Position numbers and translations under genes: made by a program | Source of the DNA: Planctomycetaceae bacterium | GTDB taxonomy: Bacteria > Planctomycetota > Planctomycetia > Gemmatales > Gemmataceae | Assembly: GCA_013823135.1 (NCBI GenBank) | Contig: PNLP01000061.1 | Coordinates: forward strand, 1 to 41,698 | Length of the DNA: 41,698 nt | Reading direction: 5' to 3' | Notes under the pieces: model-generated | Databases searched by the model: none | Seen by the model: only the letters and a program-made list of their open reading frames with translations | Told to the model about the DNA's origin: nothing | Part shown: positions 25,579 to 34,018 of the stretch, piece by piece | Layout of the letters: each line of letters begins with the position of its first letter | How positions within the stretch are numbered: position 1 is the stretch's first letter

Positions 25579-26798
25579 TGCAATCCGAGTTGCGACTGGT
25601 GCTGGGAGCGCTCGCCGCCGTCGCGGTGCCCGCTGCCGCGTTGCATTTCACGACGGGTGAAGAACGCTTGACTGCGGGGCTCACGGCTGCTCCGTTTGGC
25701 TGGTCGCGCATTCTCGTCGCTCACCTTGTCACAGCACTGCCCCTGGGTTTCATCCTTGCGGGTTGGGTGCGGTCGGTCCCGGATTTACGTGAGTCACCGC
25801 GAGGGTGGTGGGTCGTTGGCGCACTTGCCGCGATCGGTCTTGTCCTGTTAGTCGGTCCTGGAAGTGCTGAGGCAGTGATCACTGGCGACCTCGGACCGGT
25901 CGCCGCGATTGTGCTGCGATCCGGTCTTGCGGTCGTGCTGGTGCTCCCGTGGTGTGTGGCAGCCCTCGATCCACCACCCCAGGGAACACGGCCCGTTCGA
26001 CCTGGGGCAATGCTCTGCCTGGGAGCGTGTCTGGCGATCGTTCCGTGCGGGTTGTATGCAAATGCCGTGATCGCGACCAAGACCGAACAGACCACCGAAC
26101 TTCTGAACCGCGAACGGCTCGTTCTCGCTGAGGGGCAAATCGAGGGGTTGTGCGAACTCGGCAGCGACCGGCCTGTACTGAATCGTTCCCCGGGTGAAGT
26201 TCGCGTGGCGCTCGCAGCGGCTATTCCGAAGTTGAAACAGGTTGCCGCCAGACCGTTGTCTCCTACTACTTCGCCTGCTACTCGCCTCGATCGAGCGATA
26301 CTGTTTGTGCGGCTCGACCGCCTGGATGATGCTGCGCGGCTCCTTGAATCACTTGTTCCAACTGATACGGTTCAGTTGCTCCTGGCGTCCGTGTACCGCG
26401 ATCAGAGCCGTTGGTCCGAGAGCGATGCGCTATATTCCGAGGTCTTGCAGAAGTCGATAACACGGGCTGCCGACTCCAACGCGAAAAGTGCGTGCCTGAC
26501 GGCAATTGAGGGGCTCGCCTTCAATGCACGTGCTGAACGCCGACCTGCCGACGCCGAGCGTGTGCTTCAACTGGGGCTTGCGGCTCTCCCAACCGAAGCC
26601 GCACACTTCCACTTCCAACTTGGTAGACACTACGCCGATGGCGGACGAACTGGACAAGCAACCGAACACTTGCGTGCAGCGACAACTCTTGACCCCACAC
26701 GATTCCGTGAGCCGGTAGACAAACTCATGGGCCAACTCTGGGTCGCGACGCCGGCTTGCTTTGGCCCGACGGGTAGTCTCACCGAGGGCAAGAAGTGA
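25575..26798 (+). CDS. Membrane protein with C-terminal TPR domain
   Basis: 407 residues from the GTG at 25575; the ATG at 25578 is equally plausible, and GGAG lies at 25561-25564. Five hydrophobic helices occupy roughly residues 7-165 (e.g. 'ILVAHLVTALPLGFILAGWV', 'AAIVLRSGLAVVLVLPWCVAAL'). The rest is helical with TPR-like repeats, such as 'RLDDAARLLESLVPTDTVQLLLASVYRDQSRWSESDALYSEVL' in segments and 'ADGGRTGQATEHLRAATTLDP'. TPRs typically bind proteins. With the lipoprotein and polytopic protein it forms a three-gene overlapping unit downstream of DUF1559. Confidence 0.85.
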   Translation: MMQSELRLVLGALAAVAVPAAALHFTTGEERLTAGLTAAPFGWSRILVAHLVTALPLGFILAGWVRSVPDLRESPRGWWVVGALAAIGLVLLVGPGSAEAVITGDLGPVAAIVLRSGLAVVLVLPWCVAALDPPPQGTRPVRPGAMLCLGACLAIVPCGLYANAVIATKTEQTTELLNRERLVLAEGQIEGLCELGSDRPVLNRSPGEVRVALAAAIPKLKQVAARPLSPTTSPATRLDRAILFVRLDRLDDAARLLESLVPTDTVQLLLASVYRDQSRWSESDALYSEVLQKSITRAADSNAKSACLTAIEGLAFNARAERRPADAERVLQLGLAALPTEAAHFHFQLGRHYADGGRTGQATEHLRAATTLDPTRFREPVDKLMGQLWVATPACFGPTGSLTEGKK

Positions 26799-27089
26799 CG
26801 GTGTGAGTGCAGAAGTGCACAGGTGTTCATTCTCATTATCCCGCGCCGGGATTTCTCTCAGCAGGAAGATGAAATCTGCTCATCGAGCGTGCGGCTACGG
26901 TTCGCGTGTCAGCGACGGTCTGGGTGGATTCAAGATGGAGGGTCGCGTTCCTGGACTCATCGGCAAGATGTGCCCTGAGTATGGCGTGTCGCGGATTCCC
27001 GCGTGAAGAATCGCGACACCGATAATGCTTGCGACCGTGAGCATTATCCGCACGATGGAACTCATTCTGGGCTTGCGTCGGCTGTCCCA
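26799..27089. other. Intergenic region with two hairpins
   Basis: Two adjacent inverted repeats follow the TPR gene. At 26986-27019, GTGTCGCG-GATTC pairs with GAATCGCGACAC with one extra G. At 27022-27047, ATAATGCT pairs with AGCATTAT around a 10-base loop. They may end the upstream operon. They may instead be debris of the insertion sequence to the right. No gene was recognised. Confidence 0.45.
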
Positions 27090-27911
<822 letters not shown>

Positions 27912-27956
27912 CTGGAGAAGCGGTTGCCCGACGCGAAGAAGTGACCGGCCTCGGGG

Positions 27957-29390
27957 TCAGTTCTTCTTCTTCGCCGGGCCGCCGGTGTACGAGAACGAGT
28001 CGGCGGGCCAGTTCTTGCGGACCAGCGCCTGCATCTGCTTAACCGTCTCGGCGTGCTTGGGGTCGGCCGCGAGGTTCTTCCACTCGTGCGGGTCGGCGTT
28101 GTGGTCGTACAGTTCGGCCCCCTTCTTCCCGCCGTCCCACTCGGTGTACCGCCAACGCTCGGTGCGGACCGTGTGGCCCGGGAACCCGCCCCGCCACAAC
28201 TGGGTGAACGCCGGGCGGTCCCACTTCGTCGCCGGGTCGTCGAGCAGCGGCCGGAGGCTCACGCCCGGAAGCCCGGCCGGCGACTTCGCCCCGCACAGGT
28301 CGGCCAGGGTGGGGTACAGGTCGATCAACTCGACGGTGCGGGTACACGCCTTGCCGTTGCCCTTCGCCCGCGGGTCGTACACGACCACCGGCACCCGGGC
28401 CGACTCCTCGAACAGGCTCTGCTTCTTCCACAGCCCGTGCTGCCCGACGAGATACCCGTGGTCGCTCCAGAACACCACCACCGTCCTGTCGGCCAGCTTG
28501 AGCTTCTCCAGCGCGTCGAGGACGCGGCCGACCTGGGCGTCCACGAACGAGATCGTCGCGTGGTACGCCCGCAGCGCCTCCCGGGCCTTGTCCTCGGTCA
28601 CGCCGTACAGCGGGTAGGGCGTCACCGACGCGAGCGCCGGCGCGGGGATCAGCTTGCGGTGGTCGAGCGGCTCCTCGGGGAGCTTCACCTTGTCCAACGG
28701 GTACAGGTCGAAGTACTTCTTCGGCGCGACGTACGGGCAGTGCGGGCGGTAGAATCCGCAGGCGAGGAAGAACGGCTTCTCCTTGTTCGCCTCCATTAGC
28801 TTGATTACCTCAGTCGCCACGAGGCCGTCGGTCTGCTCCTCGTCGGTGCCCTCGGCCGCGAGGAAGCTGAGCGAGCTTCCGAGTCCGCGCTTCGGGGTGT
28901 GATTGACGATCTTCCCCTCCTCGGACTTGTCGCGGCCGCTCGGGTTCACGCGGTGGTCCCACGAGTCCGGGTCGTCCAGCCCGTTCGTGCCGATCTGCCC
29001 GGGGTTGCCGTAGTGGTAGATCTTCCCGACGCGGGCGGCGTAGTACCCGGCCTTGCGGAACGCCTGCGGCAGCGTGACGACGTCCGGGAGAGTGGACTTG
29101 CGGAAGTCGGTGGCCAGGTCGAACACCTTCGTGGCGTCTGGCCGCAGCCCGGTCATGACCGACACCCGGCTCGGGCTGCACAGCGGGAACTGGCAGTACG
29201 CCCGGTCGAAGCGAACGCCCTTCGATGCGAGCTTGTCGATGTGGGGCGTCTTGACGTACGGGTGGCCGTAGCACCCGAGGTCGTTGTTCATGTCGTCCAC
29301 CGCGATGAACAGGACGTTCATCTTCTCCGCGGCGACCGCGGGCGGTCCGGCCAGGCAGAGTACGGCGAGCGGGAGCAGGTGACGCAGCAT
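27957..29390 (-). CDS. Secreted iduronate-2-sulfatase-type sulfatase
   Basis: 477 residues with a signal peptide (MLRHLLPLAVLCLAGPPAVA). Metal-binding residues lie in 'NVLFIAVDDMNNDLGCYG'. C71 of CSPSR is the formylglycine precursor cysteine. 'VGKIYHYG' and 'FWSDHGYLVGQHGLWKK' supply the remaining active-site residues and are typical of the iduronate-2-sulfatase/choline-sulfatase branch. It is probably exported and acts on a sulfated glycan. The stop is followed in frame by the transposase fragment, so the original C-terminus may have been altered, but the length is normal. It lies 46 bases after the endonuclease/phosphatase gene and is probably co-transcribed with it. Confidence 0.94.
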   Translation of the reverse strand: MLRHLLPLAVLCLAGPPAVAAEKMNVLFIAVDDMNNDLGCYGHPYVKTPHIDKLASKGVRFDRAYCQFPLCSPSRVSVMTGLRPDATKVFDLATDFRKSTLPDVVTLPQAFRKAGYYAARVGKIYHYGNPGQIGTNGLDDPDSWDHRVNPSGRDKSEEGKIVNHTPKRGLGSSLSFLAAEGTDEEQTDGLVATEVIKLMEANKEKPFFLACGFYRPHCPYVAPKKYFDLYPLDKVKLPEEPLDHRKLIPAPALASVTPYPLYGVTEDKAREALRAYHATISFVDAQVGRVLDALEKLKLADRTVVVFWSDHGYLVGQHGLWKKQSLFEESARVPVVVYDPRAKGNGKACTRTVELIDLYPTLADLCGAKSPAGLPGVSLRPLLDDPATKWDRPAFTQLWRGGFPGHTVRTERWRYTEWDGGKKGAELYDHNADPHEWKNLAADPKHAETVKQMQALVRKNWPADSFSYTGGPAKKKN

Positions 29391-29436
29391 CGTGGAAGCG
29401 CTCCGGGTCAGGTGAGGGAAACCGCTCCGATCGTGG

Positions 29437-31047
29437 TCACTTCGCCCGAGGTTCGAGGACGACGAACACCGGCCGGTGGTCGGAGGCGACCGACTCGTCG
29501 ATCACGACGGCGCTGACCACGCGGAACCTGTCGGCAGGGCGAAACAGGACGTAGTCGATCTGCTGCGCCGGTCGGTCCACCGGGATGGTGAGCAGCCCCT
29601 TGCCGGCGGTGGCGTCCGTCCACTTCGCGGTTAGCGCGGTGAACGCTTTGCTGTCCGGGGTGGCGTTCAGGTCGCCGGCCAGAATCACCGATCGGTCGGT
29701 GCCGGCGAACAGCTCGTTAAGCTTCGCGGTCTGCTGTTCCCGCTCCGTGGCGTGTTGGTGGTCGAGATGGGTAGTCACGAACGACAGGTCGCGGCCATCG
29801 ATCGTCAATCGCACCTCGAACGCAACCCGCGCCTCCTGCTTCGGCATCCCAGGCAGCGGGTGAACGGTCGCCTCACCAAACGGGAACCGCGACAGGACCG
29901 CCTGCCCGTATCCGCCGCCCTGCAAGTCGATCGCCTTCCCGAACCTCCCGTGCAGCCCGGTGAGGCGGGCGAGTTCCGCTGTCTGATCGACCCCGCCCGT
30001 CCGCTTCGCCCTGTCGTCCAGTTCCTGAAGCGCGACGAGGTCCGGGTCGGCGGCGCGGATCACTTTCGCGATGCGGAGCAGGTCAAGTTTGCCGTCGATC
30101 CCCTCGCCGTGGTGGAGGTTGTAGCACAGCACGCGGAGCGTCGGCTTCCGATCCGGCTCAGCCGGGCGCAGCACAGCGGTGATCGGGAAGTGGTCCGATG
30201 GTGTGCGGCCGTCCTTCGCGGTGCGGTCGATGCCGGCCAGACGCGTGTCCCAGTCCCGTGAACACGCGATCCAGTCGATCCGGTCCCCGCCGGTCACGTC
30301 CGCATTGAACCCCGTGAATGTGCCCTCGCTCTTGCCACGGGTCGGGTGGGCGATGCGGAACGTGTCCACGACCGGAGACATCTGATCGTTGAGCTTGCCG
30401 AACAGCGCATCGTACGGTTCGCTCCCCTCGCCGGTGTTGAAGTCACCGCTGACGACCAACCGACAGCCCTTGCCGAGTTCGGCGACCTTCGCTCGGATGA
30501 GCCTGGCCGATTCGAGCCGTGCCTTCTCGCCGCGATGGTCGAGGTGGGCGTTCAGGAACAGTAACGGTTTGCCGTCCGGCGTGGTCCGGTCCTTGAGCTT
30601 CACCCACGTGGCGACTCGCGGCAGTGCCGCGTCCCACCCCTTGCTGCCGGGCTTGTCCGGCGTCTCGCTGAACCAGAAGTGGCCGCCATCGAGTTTCTCG
30701 AACCTCTCCTTGCGGTAGAACACCGCGGCCATCTCGCCGGCGTCTTTACCGTCGTCGCGACCGGCGGCGAAGACCGCGTACCCGGTGAGCTTCCCAGCCA
30801 GGAAGTCACGCTGATCGGCCAGCGTCTCCTGGGTGCCGAGCAGGTCCGGGTCGAACTCGGCGACCGTCTCCGCCAGGAACGCCTTCCGCTTGTCCCAGGC
30901 GTTGTCGCCGTCCCTCGCCGTGCCGTAGCGGATGTTGAAACTCATGACCCGCACAGGCACGGACGCCTTCGGCACGGCCGGGTCCACCCCGGAGGCTGCG
31001 GCTGCGGTGGCGAGGCACGCGAGGAACGAGAGGGCAAGGCGAGACAT
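29437..31047 (-). CDS. Secreted protein with two endonuclease/exonuclease/phosphatase domains
   Basis: 536 residues from the ATG at 31047, with AGGAG upstream and a signal peptide (MSRLALSFLACLATAAAASG). A GTG at 31107 would hide the signal. Two complete endonuclease/exonuclease/phosphatase (EEP) folds stand in tandem: residues ~32-294 (MSFNIRYGT, 'GTQET', 'VVSGDFNTGEG', 'PSDHFPI') and ~300-535 (LCYNLHHGEG, 'ALQELDD', 'ILAGDLNATPDS', 'ASDHRPV'). Each domain keeps Asn, Glu, Asp-Asn and terminal SDH residues. EEP enzymes cleave phosphodiesters or phosphomonoesters with magnesium. The export signal points to extracellular nucleic acid, phospholipid or sugar-phosphate substrates. Tandem duplication within one chain is uncommon. 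Confidence 0.9.
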   Translation of the reverse strand: MSRLALSFLACLATAAAASGVDPAVPKASVPVRVMSFNIRYGTARDGDNAWDKRKAFLAETVAEFDPDLLGTQETLADQRDFLAGKLTGYAVFAAGRDDGKDAGEMAAVFYRKERFEKLDGGHFWFSETPDKPGSKGWDAALPRVATWVKLKDRTTPDGKPLLFLNAHLDHRGEKARLESARLIRAKVAELGKGCRLVVSGDFNTGEGSEPYDALFGKLNDQMSPVVDTFRIAHPTRGKSEGTFTGFNADVTGGDRIDWIACSRDWDTRLAGIDRTAKDGRTPSDHFPITAVLRPAEPDRKPTLRVLCYNLHHGEGIDGKLDLLRIAKVIRAADPDLVALQELDDRAKRTGGVDQTAELARLTGLHGRFGKAIDLQGGGYGQAVLSRFPFGEATVHPLPGMPKQEARVAFEVRLTIDGRDLSFVTTHLDHQHATEREQQTAKLNELFAGTDRSVILAGDLNATPDSKAFTALTAKWTDATAGKGLLTIPVDRPAQQIDYVLFRPADRFRVVSAVVIDESVASDHRPVFVVLEPRAK

Positions 31048-31116
31048 TCGGTAACTCCTAGAGGGCTTCCGGTACAGTGCGGCTACCGAGATGCCGGTCA
31101 CGCGCATGGTAACTCC

Positions 31117-31512
31117 TCACGCCTTCGAGGGGAACGGCTCGACGTGCATGTCCCCGGTCCGGCCGACGTACTGCACCCTGCGGCCGGCGAGTTGTGCGAG
31201 GTAACCGACGCACCCCGCAGCTCGGATTCGGGCCAGGAACTCGGGGTGGGTGATCTCGCCCCGCTGACTCGCTCGCACCGCCTGCTCGACGCCGCCCGCA
31301 TCGAACGGCCCGACGATCTCCCCCTTTGGGCCGTGCAGCGCGAGAACGTGCGACTCCCCGCCGGCCAGGTAGTAGGTGGTCTCATCCCGTGTCAGATCGA
31401 CGTGATACCGCTCGACGCCGACTTCGGACAGACGCCGCACCACTTCGGGGAACGTGATCTTCCCCTGTAAGGATAGTTCATTGCACTCCGTCACTACTGC
31501 AATCGCATCCAT
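31117..31512 (-). CDS. DUF1398 family protein
   Basis: 131 residues without signal peptide or membrane helix. It matches the pattern of DUF1398 (YbcV-like, ~130 residues): 'GKITFPEVVRRLSEVGVERYHVDLTRDETTYYLAGGE' in pieces, and 'GEITHPEFLARIRAAGCVGYLAQLAGRRVQYVGRTGD' near the end. The function of DUF1398 is unknown. It starts 9 bases after the MarR gene stop on the same strand and precedes the EEP gene, so it is probably controlled by MarR. Confidence 0.8.
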   Translation of the reverse strand: MDAIAVVTECNELSLQGKITFPEVVRRLSEVGVERYHVDLTRDETTYYLAGGESHVLALHGPKGEIVGPFDAGGVEQAVRASQRGEITHPEFLARIRAAGCVGYLAQLAGRRVQYVGRTGDMHVEPFPSKA

Positions 31513-31521
31513 TCTCGTCTC

Positions 31522-31974
31522 CTACTGGGTGGGGATGTCCTTCAGACCGTGCCGCCGCACGACGTCCTTCAGCAGGTCGGCCAGCCCGTCCCGCTCCGCG
31601 TCCGTCAGGTGCCCGAAGAACTCTCCGTCGTTCCGGTCCGCCAGTGCCGCGAGCTTCGGCACCAGGTTCCTCCCGGCCGCAGTCAGCGAGACCGACTGAA
31701 ACCGCCTGTCTTCCTTGCCCGCCGACCGGGTCACGAGTTTCTTGTTGAGGAGTCGGTCGATCAGTTTGGAGATCGCCCCGCGGGTCATCCCCAGTCCCTC
31801 GGCCAGTCGGCTCGGCGGCACCTCGCCGAGGGCGAGGAGCTGGCGGAGGATGACCCACTCGGCCACGGTCACCCCGTGCGCCTCGACCTTCCGGGCGAAG
31901 GCGTGCGAGACGTGGTTGGAGACGAACCGGAGCCAGAACCCCAGGTGGGCATCGAGTTCGCTGGGTTGCGGCAC
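31522..31974 (-). CDS. MarR family transcriptional regulator
   Basis: 150 residues from the GTG at 31974, with CGAGG upstream. A winged helix-turn-helix lies at ~35-105: 'TVAEWVILRQLLALGEVPPSRLAEGLGMTRGAISKLIDRLLNKKLVTRSAGKEDRRFQSVSLT' in segments, with the wing DRR typical of MarR. Flanking helices supply the dimer interface. MarR proteins usually repress their own operon and release DNA when they bind a small phenolic or oxidant-like ligand. It is first in the DUF1398/EEP/sulfatase run, and a near-palindrome lies 20 bases upstream. Confidence 0.92.
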   Translation of the reverse strand: MPQPSELDAHLGFWLRFVSNHVSHAFARKVEAHGVTVAEWVILRQLLALGEVPPSRLAEGLGMTRGAISKLIDRLLNKKLVTRSAGKEDRRFQSVSLTAAGRNLVPKLAALADRNDGEFFGHLTDAERDGLADLLKDVVRRHGLKDIPTQ

Positions 31975-31993
31975 GGCGAGCCTCGGTGATTTG

Positions 31994-32007
31994 GTTTCCT
32001 AGTAAAC
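31994..32007 (-). promoter_or_regulatory. Candidate MarR operator
   Basis: GTTTCCTAGTAAAC reads as two 7-base half-sites with one mismatch. AT-rich palindromes around a TAGTAAAC-like core are common MarR targets. It ends 20 bases upstream of the MarR GTG start, where an autoregulatory site would be expected. Confidence 0.45.
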
Positions 32008-32009
32008 TA

Positions 32010-32221
32010 TATCGGCCGGCCCCCTGCCATCCAAGAGCAATTCCGCCGAGGACGCGGCGGTATCAACCGTGGATGCGATCGGATGCGTGGCCGCAGAGTG
32101 GGCACAGAGCGGTCCCTGTGCTGGGAACGAGTCCGAGAGCGATGAGGTTCGGCGTGACGACCAGATCGATCGGCGTGAAACGATTCCCGATGAGTTGGGA
32201 CAGCAGGTCGAATGGGGACAT
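32010..32221 (-). pseudogene. Decayed ISL3-type transposase N-terminus
   Basis: From the ATG at 32221 the minus strand reads 'MSPFDLLSQLIGNRFTPIDL', then 'ALCPLCGHASDRIHG', then an in-frame TGA at 32065-32063, then 'YRRVLGGIALGWQG'. This matches the ISL3 transposase opening, where a CPxCG zinc motif precedes '(Y)RRTLADLPWQG'. The stop codon and the loss of everything beyond this point make it a remnant. It ends beside the MarR promoter, so it marks the right edge of the minus-strand block. Confidence 0.55.
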
Positions 32222-32438
32222 GACGAGTGCCTGCAAGAGCCGGGCATACGTCATTCTAACAACCGTTCATCACCAACTCGGCGGAAGAACCCATTCCAAA
32301 CCGCTGCTGGTGGTTCGCCGCAAAGCGTCTGATAACCGCTGCTGGTCGTACGGAGTGAAGCCAAACTCATGGATGGTTCGTGTGCGGGCCATAACATCAG
32401 GGTAACCAACTTGAGCTTCTTTCTGAAAACTTTTGGCT
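32222..32438. other. Spacer without recognised genes
   Basis: No convincing frame, start or known motif on either strand. It sits between the ISL3 remnant and the inverted-repeat element at 32439-32629 and is probably decayed mobile-element sequence. Confidence 0.4.
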
Positions 32439-32629
32439 ACCTACTTAGCTCGACTGATGCCAATTTTTGGGGGGTCGGTAACGCTTGGTTTCTGAGGGTA
32501 CGACACACTCCGGTAGAGTTTTTGGACACCCGAGGGTTGCCTCCAGAACTCGGAAAAGTGCGAATTTCGCTTGTTTCCAGCAGAGACGGCTTTTTGAAAT
32601 CCCAATTTTGGCATCAGTCGAGCTTAGGT
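32439..32629. mobile_element. MITE-like inverted-repeat element
   Basis: AGCTCGACTGATGCCAA at 32447-32463 recurs exactly in inverted form at 32608-32624. The match extends outward through ACCTA / TAGGT (32439-32443 and 32625-32629) with a 3-base indel. The 191-base unit has no coding potential and is AT-richer than its surroundings. This architecture fits a miniature inverted-repeat transposable element. No clear target-site duplication was seen, so a large regulatory inverted repeat remains possible. Confidence 0.5.
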
Positions 32630-32658
32630 GGTTTTCCCCAACATGGTGAGGGACCGGC

Positions 32659-33138
32659 ATGCTGGTTCGTGAGTTTGTCGGTGGCGATACCCGCCCGTTT
32701 TCATGCAAGGTTGTCTTCATCGACCAACCCTCCGGGTTCGGTCACCGTGTCACAGACGGCAATCGGGTGGTCGAACACGTTCTTACAAAGCGATCGGACT
32801 TCGATCAGGTGATAGCACAGAAAGTGGCCGAGGGGTTTGCGGAGTCCGAACGGTCGCTCACTCGCCGAGTGTTCACCACTCTTGACCGGTTCTGGATAGT
32901 ATGGCTCGACGGCGATGTGCTCGGGACGCACCTAGGTGTTTTGTCGTCAAACTGGAACGAGTCGGTTGGTCAGACCAAGTCCAAGGAGTTTCGGGACCGC
33001 GAACGTGCTGTGGCTGCGTATCACAGGGCCATCGTGGGGAAACTCGCTGATGGATTCGCAGAACGAGATGCACGGGCTGTTACCGTTCCCGTGGTCCTGA
33101 AAGTTTCCAAAAAACCGGGCAAGAGGAAATCGCGGTAG
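32659..33138 (+). CDS. WGR-like domain protein
   Basis: 159 residues from the ATG at 32659, with GAGGG upstream. Residues ~77-140 resemble a WGR domain: 'RFWIVWLDGDVLGTHLGVLSS', then 'GQTKSKEFRDRERAVAAYHRAIVGKLADGFAE', matching the usual pattern of a charged strand, W/G-R-G turn, GQ-K-F and a helical A..Y..L...K...GY end. The W-G-R triplet itself has become H-L-G. The first half ('VTDGNRVVEHVLTKRSDFDQVIAQKVAEGFAES') may be a second, degenerate copy. WGR domains bind nucleic acid in PARPs and in some bacterial regulators. The tail is lysine-rich (KVSKKPGKRKSR). It converges with the sigma gene 19 bases away. Confidence 0.6.
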   Translation: MLVREFVGGDTRPFSCKVVFIDQPSGFGHRVTDGNRVVEHVLTKRSDFDQVIAQKVAEGFAESERSLTRRVFTTLDRFWIVWLDGDVLGTHLGVLSSNWNESVGQTKSKEFRDRERAVAAYHRAIVGKLADGFAERDARAVTVPVVLKVSKKPGKRKSR

Positions 33139-33157
33139 GGTCGGTGGTCGTCAAACA

Positions 33158-33754
33158 TCACTCGGGAAATGTCCCTGTCAATTGGCGCAGTCGCTGACAT
33201 GCCGAGGCCCAACGTCGGCGGATCGTTCGTTCGTCTACCTGGAAGAGTTCCGCGATCTTGTCCTGCTTCCAACCGTGGTAAAAGACCAGACCGACAACTT
33301 CTCGTTCTTCGACGGGTAAGTTTTCGACCGCCTCGTGGAACCGTACCCACCGTTCTGATTCGGGGTCATTGTCATCCGGTGCGGTCGGTTCGGGAGGGCT
33401 TGTAATGCCGGAGTCTGCCGACTCAAGTTGAATGGTTCGGGTGTAGCGATTACGGCGTGCGAGATCGAGTAGTTCGCGACGGATATGCACAGCCGCAAGG
33501 TTGAAAAAATCGCGGGTCGATGTTGGGCAGAGCGTCTGGAGCGTGCGCAGGAACCGCATCAAGCTACTCTGAAGGATATCCTCCTCATCAACCATGCATC
33601 GTACGTTTGGGAACGACCGGGTCATCCGGCGGGCCAACTTCTCGAGCCGTACGCGAGCCATCCGGAGCAACTCGTCTGCGGCCTCCCTCTCGCCCGCTCT
33701 CCATCGGTCGAGGCACTCCTGAAGAACAATCGTGTCGAGGTTAGCGTCGGCCAT
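33158..33754 (-). CDS. ECF-type RNA polymerase sigma factor
   Basis: 198 residues with both functional regions: region 2 at ~20-95 ('MVDEEDILQSSLMRFLRTLQ') and region 4 at ~135-190 ('LPVEEREVVGLVFYHGWKQDKIAELFQVDERTIRRRWASACQRLR' in segments, a clear helix-turn-helix). It resembles the planctomycete ECF group usually encoded next to Ser/Thr kinases, but no kinase or anti-sigma factor is adjacent. It is divergent from nikR. Length is typical, with no membrane tail, unlike the sigma factor at 9199. Confidence 0.92.
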   Translation of the reverse strand: MADANLDTIVLQECLDRWRAGEREAADELLRMARVRLEKLARRMTRSFPNVRCMVDEEDILQSSLMRFLRTLQTLCPTSTRDFFNLAAVHIRRELLDLARRNRYTRTIQLESADSGITSPPEPTAPDDNDPESERWVRFHEAVENLPVEEREVVGLVFYHGWKQDKIAELFQVDERTIRRRWASACQRLRQLTGTFPE

Positions 33755-34018
33755 CGACTGGGTGTCCTGGGCGGGGACAAACTGAACTAAGAATGTAATT
33801 ATCTTAACTCAATTCTGTAGCGGTGCAATTGCAATGGGAGAAGTGGCGTACTGTGTCCTGCAAAGGATCGCGTGAGGATTGTTGTGCCCGACCCTTCTTG
33901 AATTGTCATCAGGTTCGTTTCTCGTCGTACGAATGCAGCAATCGTATTACCCAAATCTCAAATCGGGTAAGGGGGCTTTTGGATGTAGAATATCGCTACC
34001 CCGCAGTGGAGTTTCGAC
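33755..34018. promoter_or_regulatory. Divergent promoter region of sigma factor and nikR, with NikR-box candidate
   Basis: This spacer separates divergent genes. GTCGTAC (33924-33930), 13 bases, then GTATTAC (33944-33950) form an inverted repeat matching 5 of 7 positions per arm. It begins 95 bases and ends 68 bases before the nikR start. The 7-13-7 layout fits the GTGTTAC-N13/14-GTAACAC type of NikR site I recall from Desulfovibrio, rather than the E. coli GTATGA-N16-TCATAC form. An AT-rich patch near 33793-33815 may hold a promoter, but no convincing -35/-10 pair was found. Confidence 0.45.
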
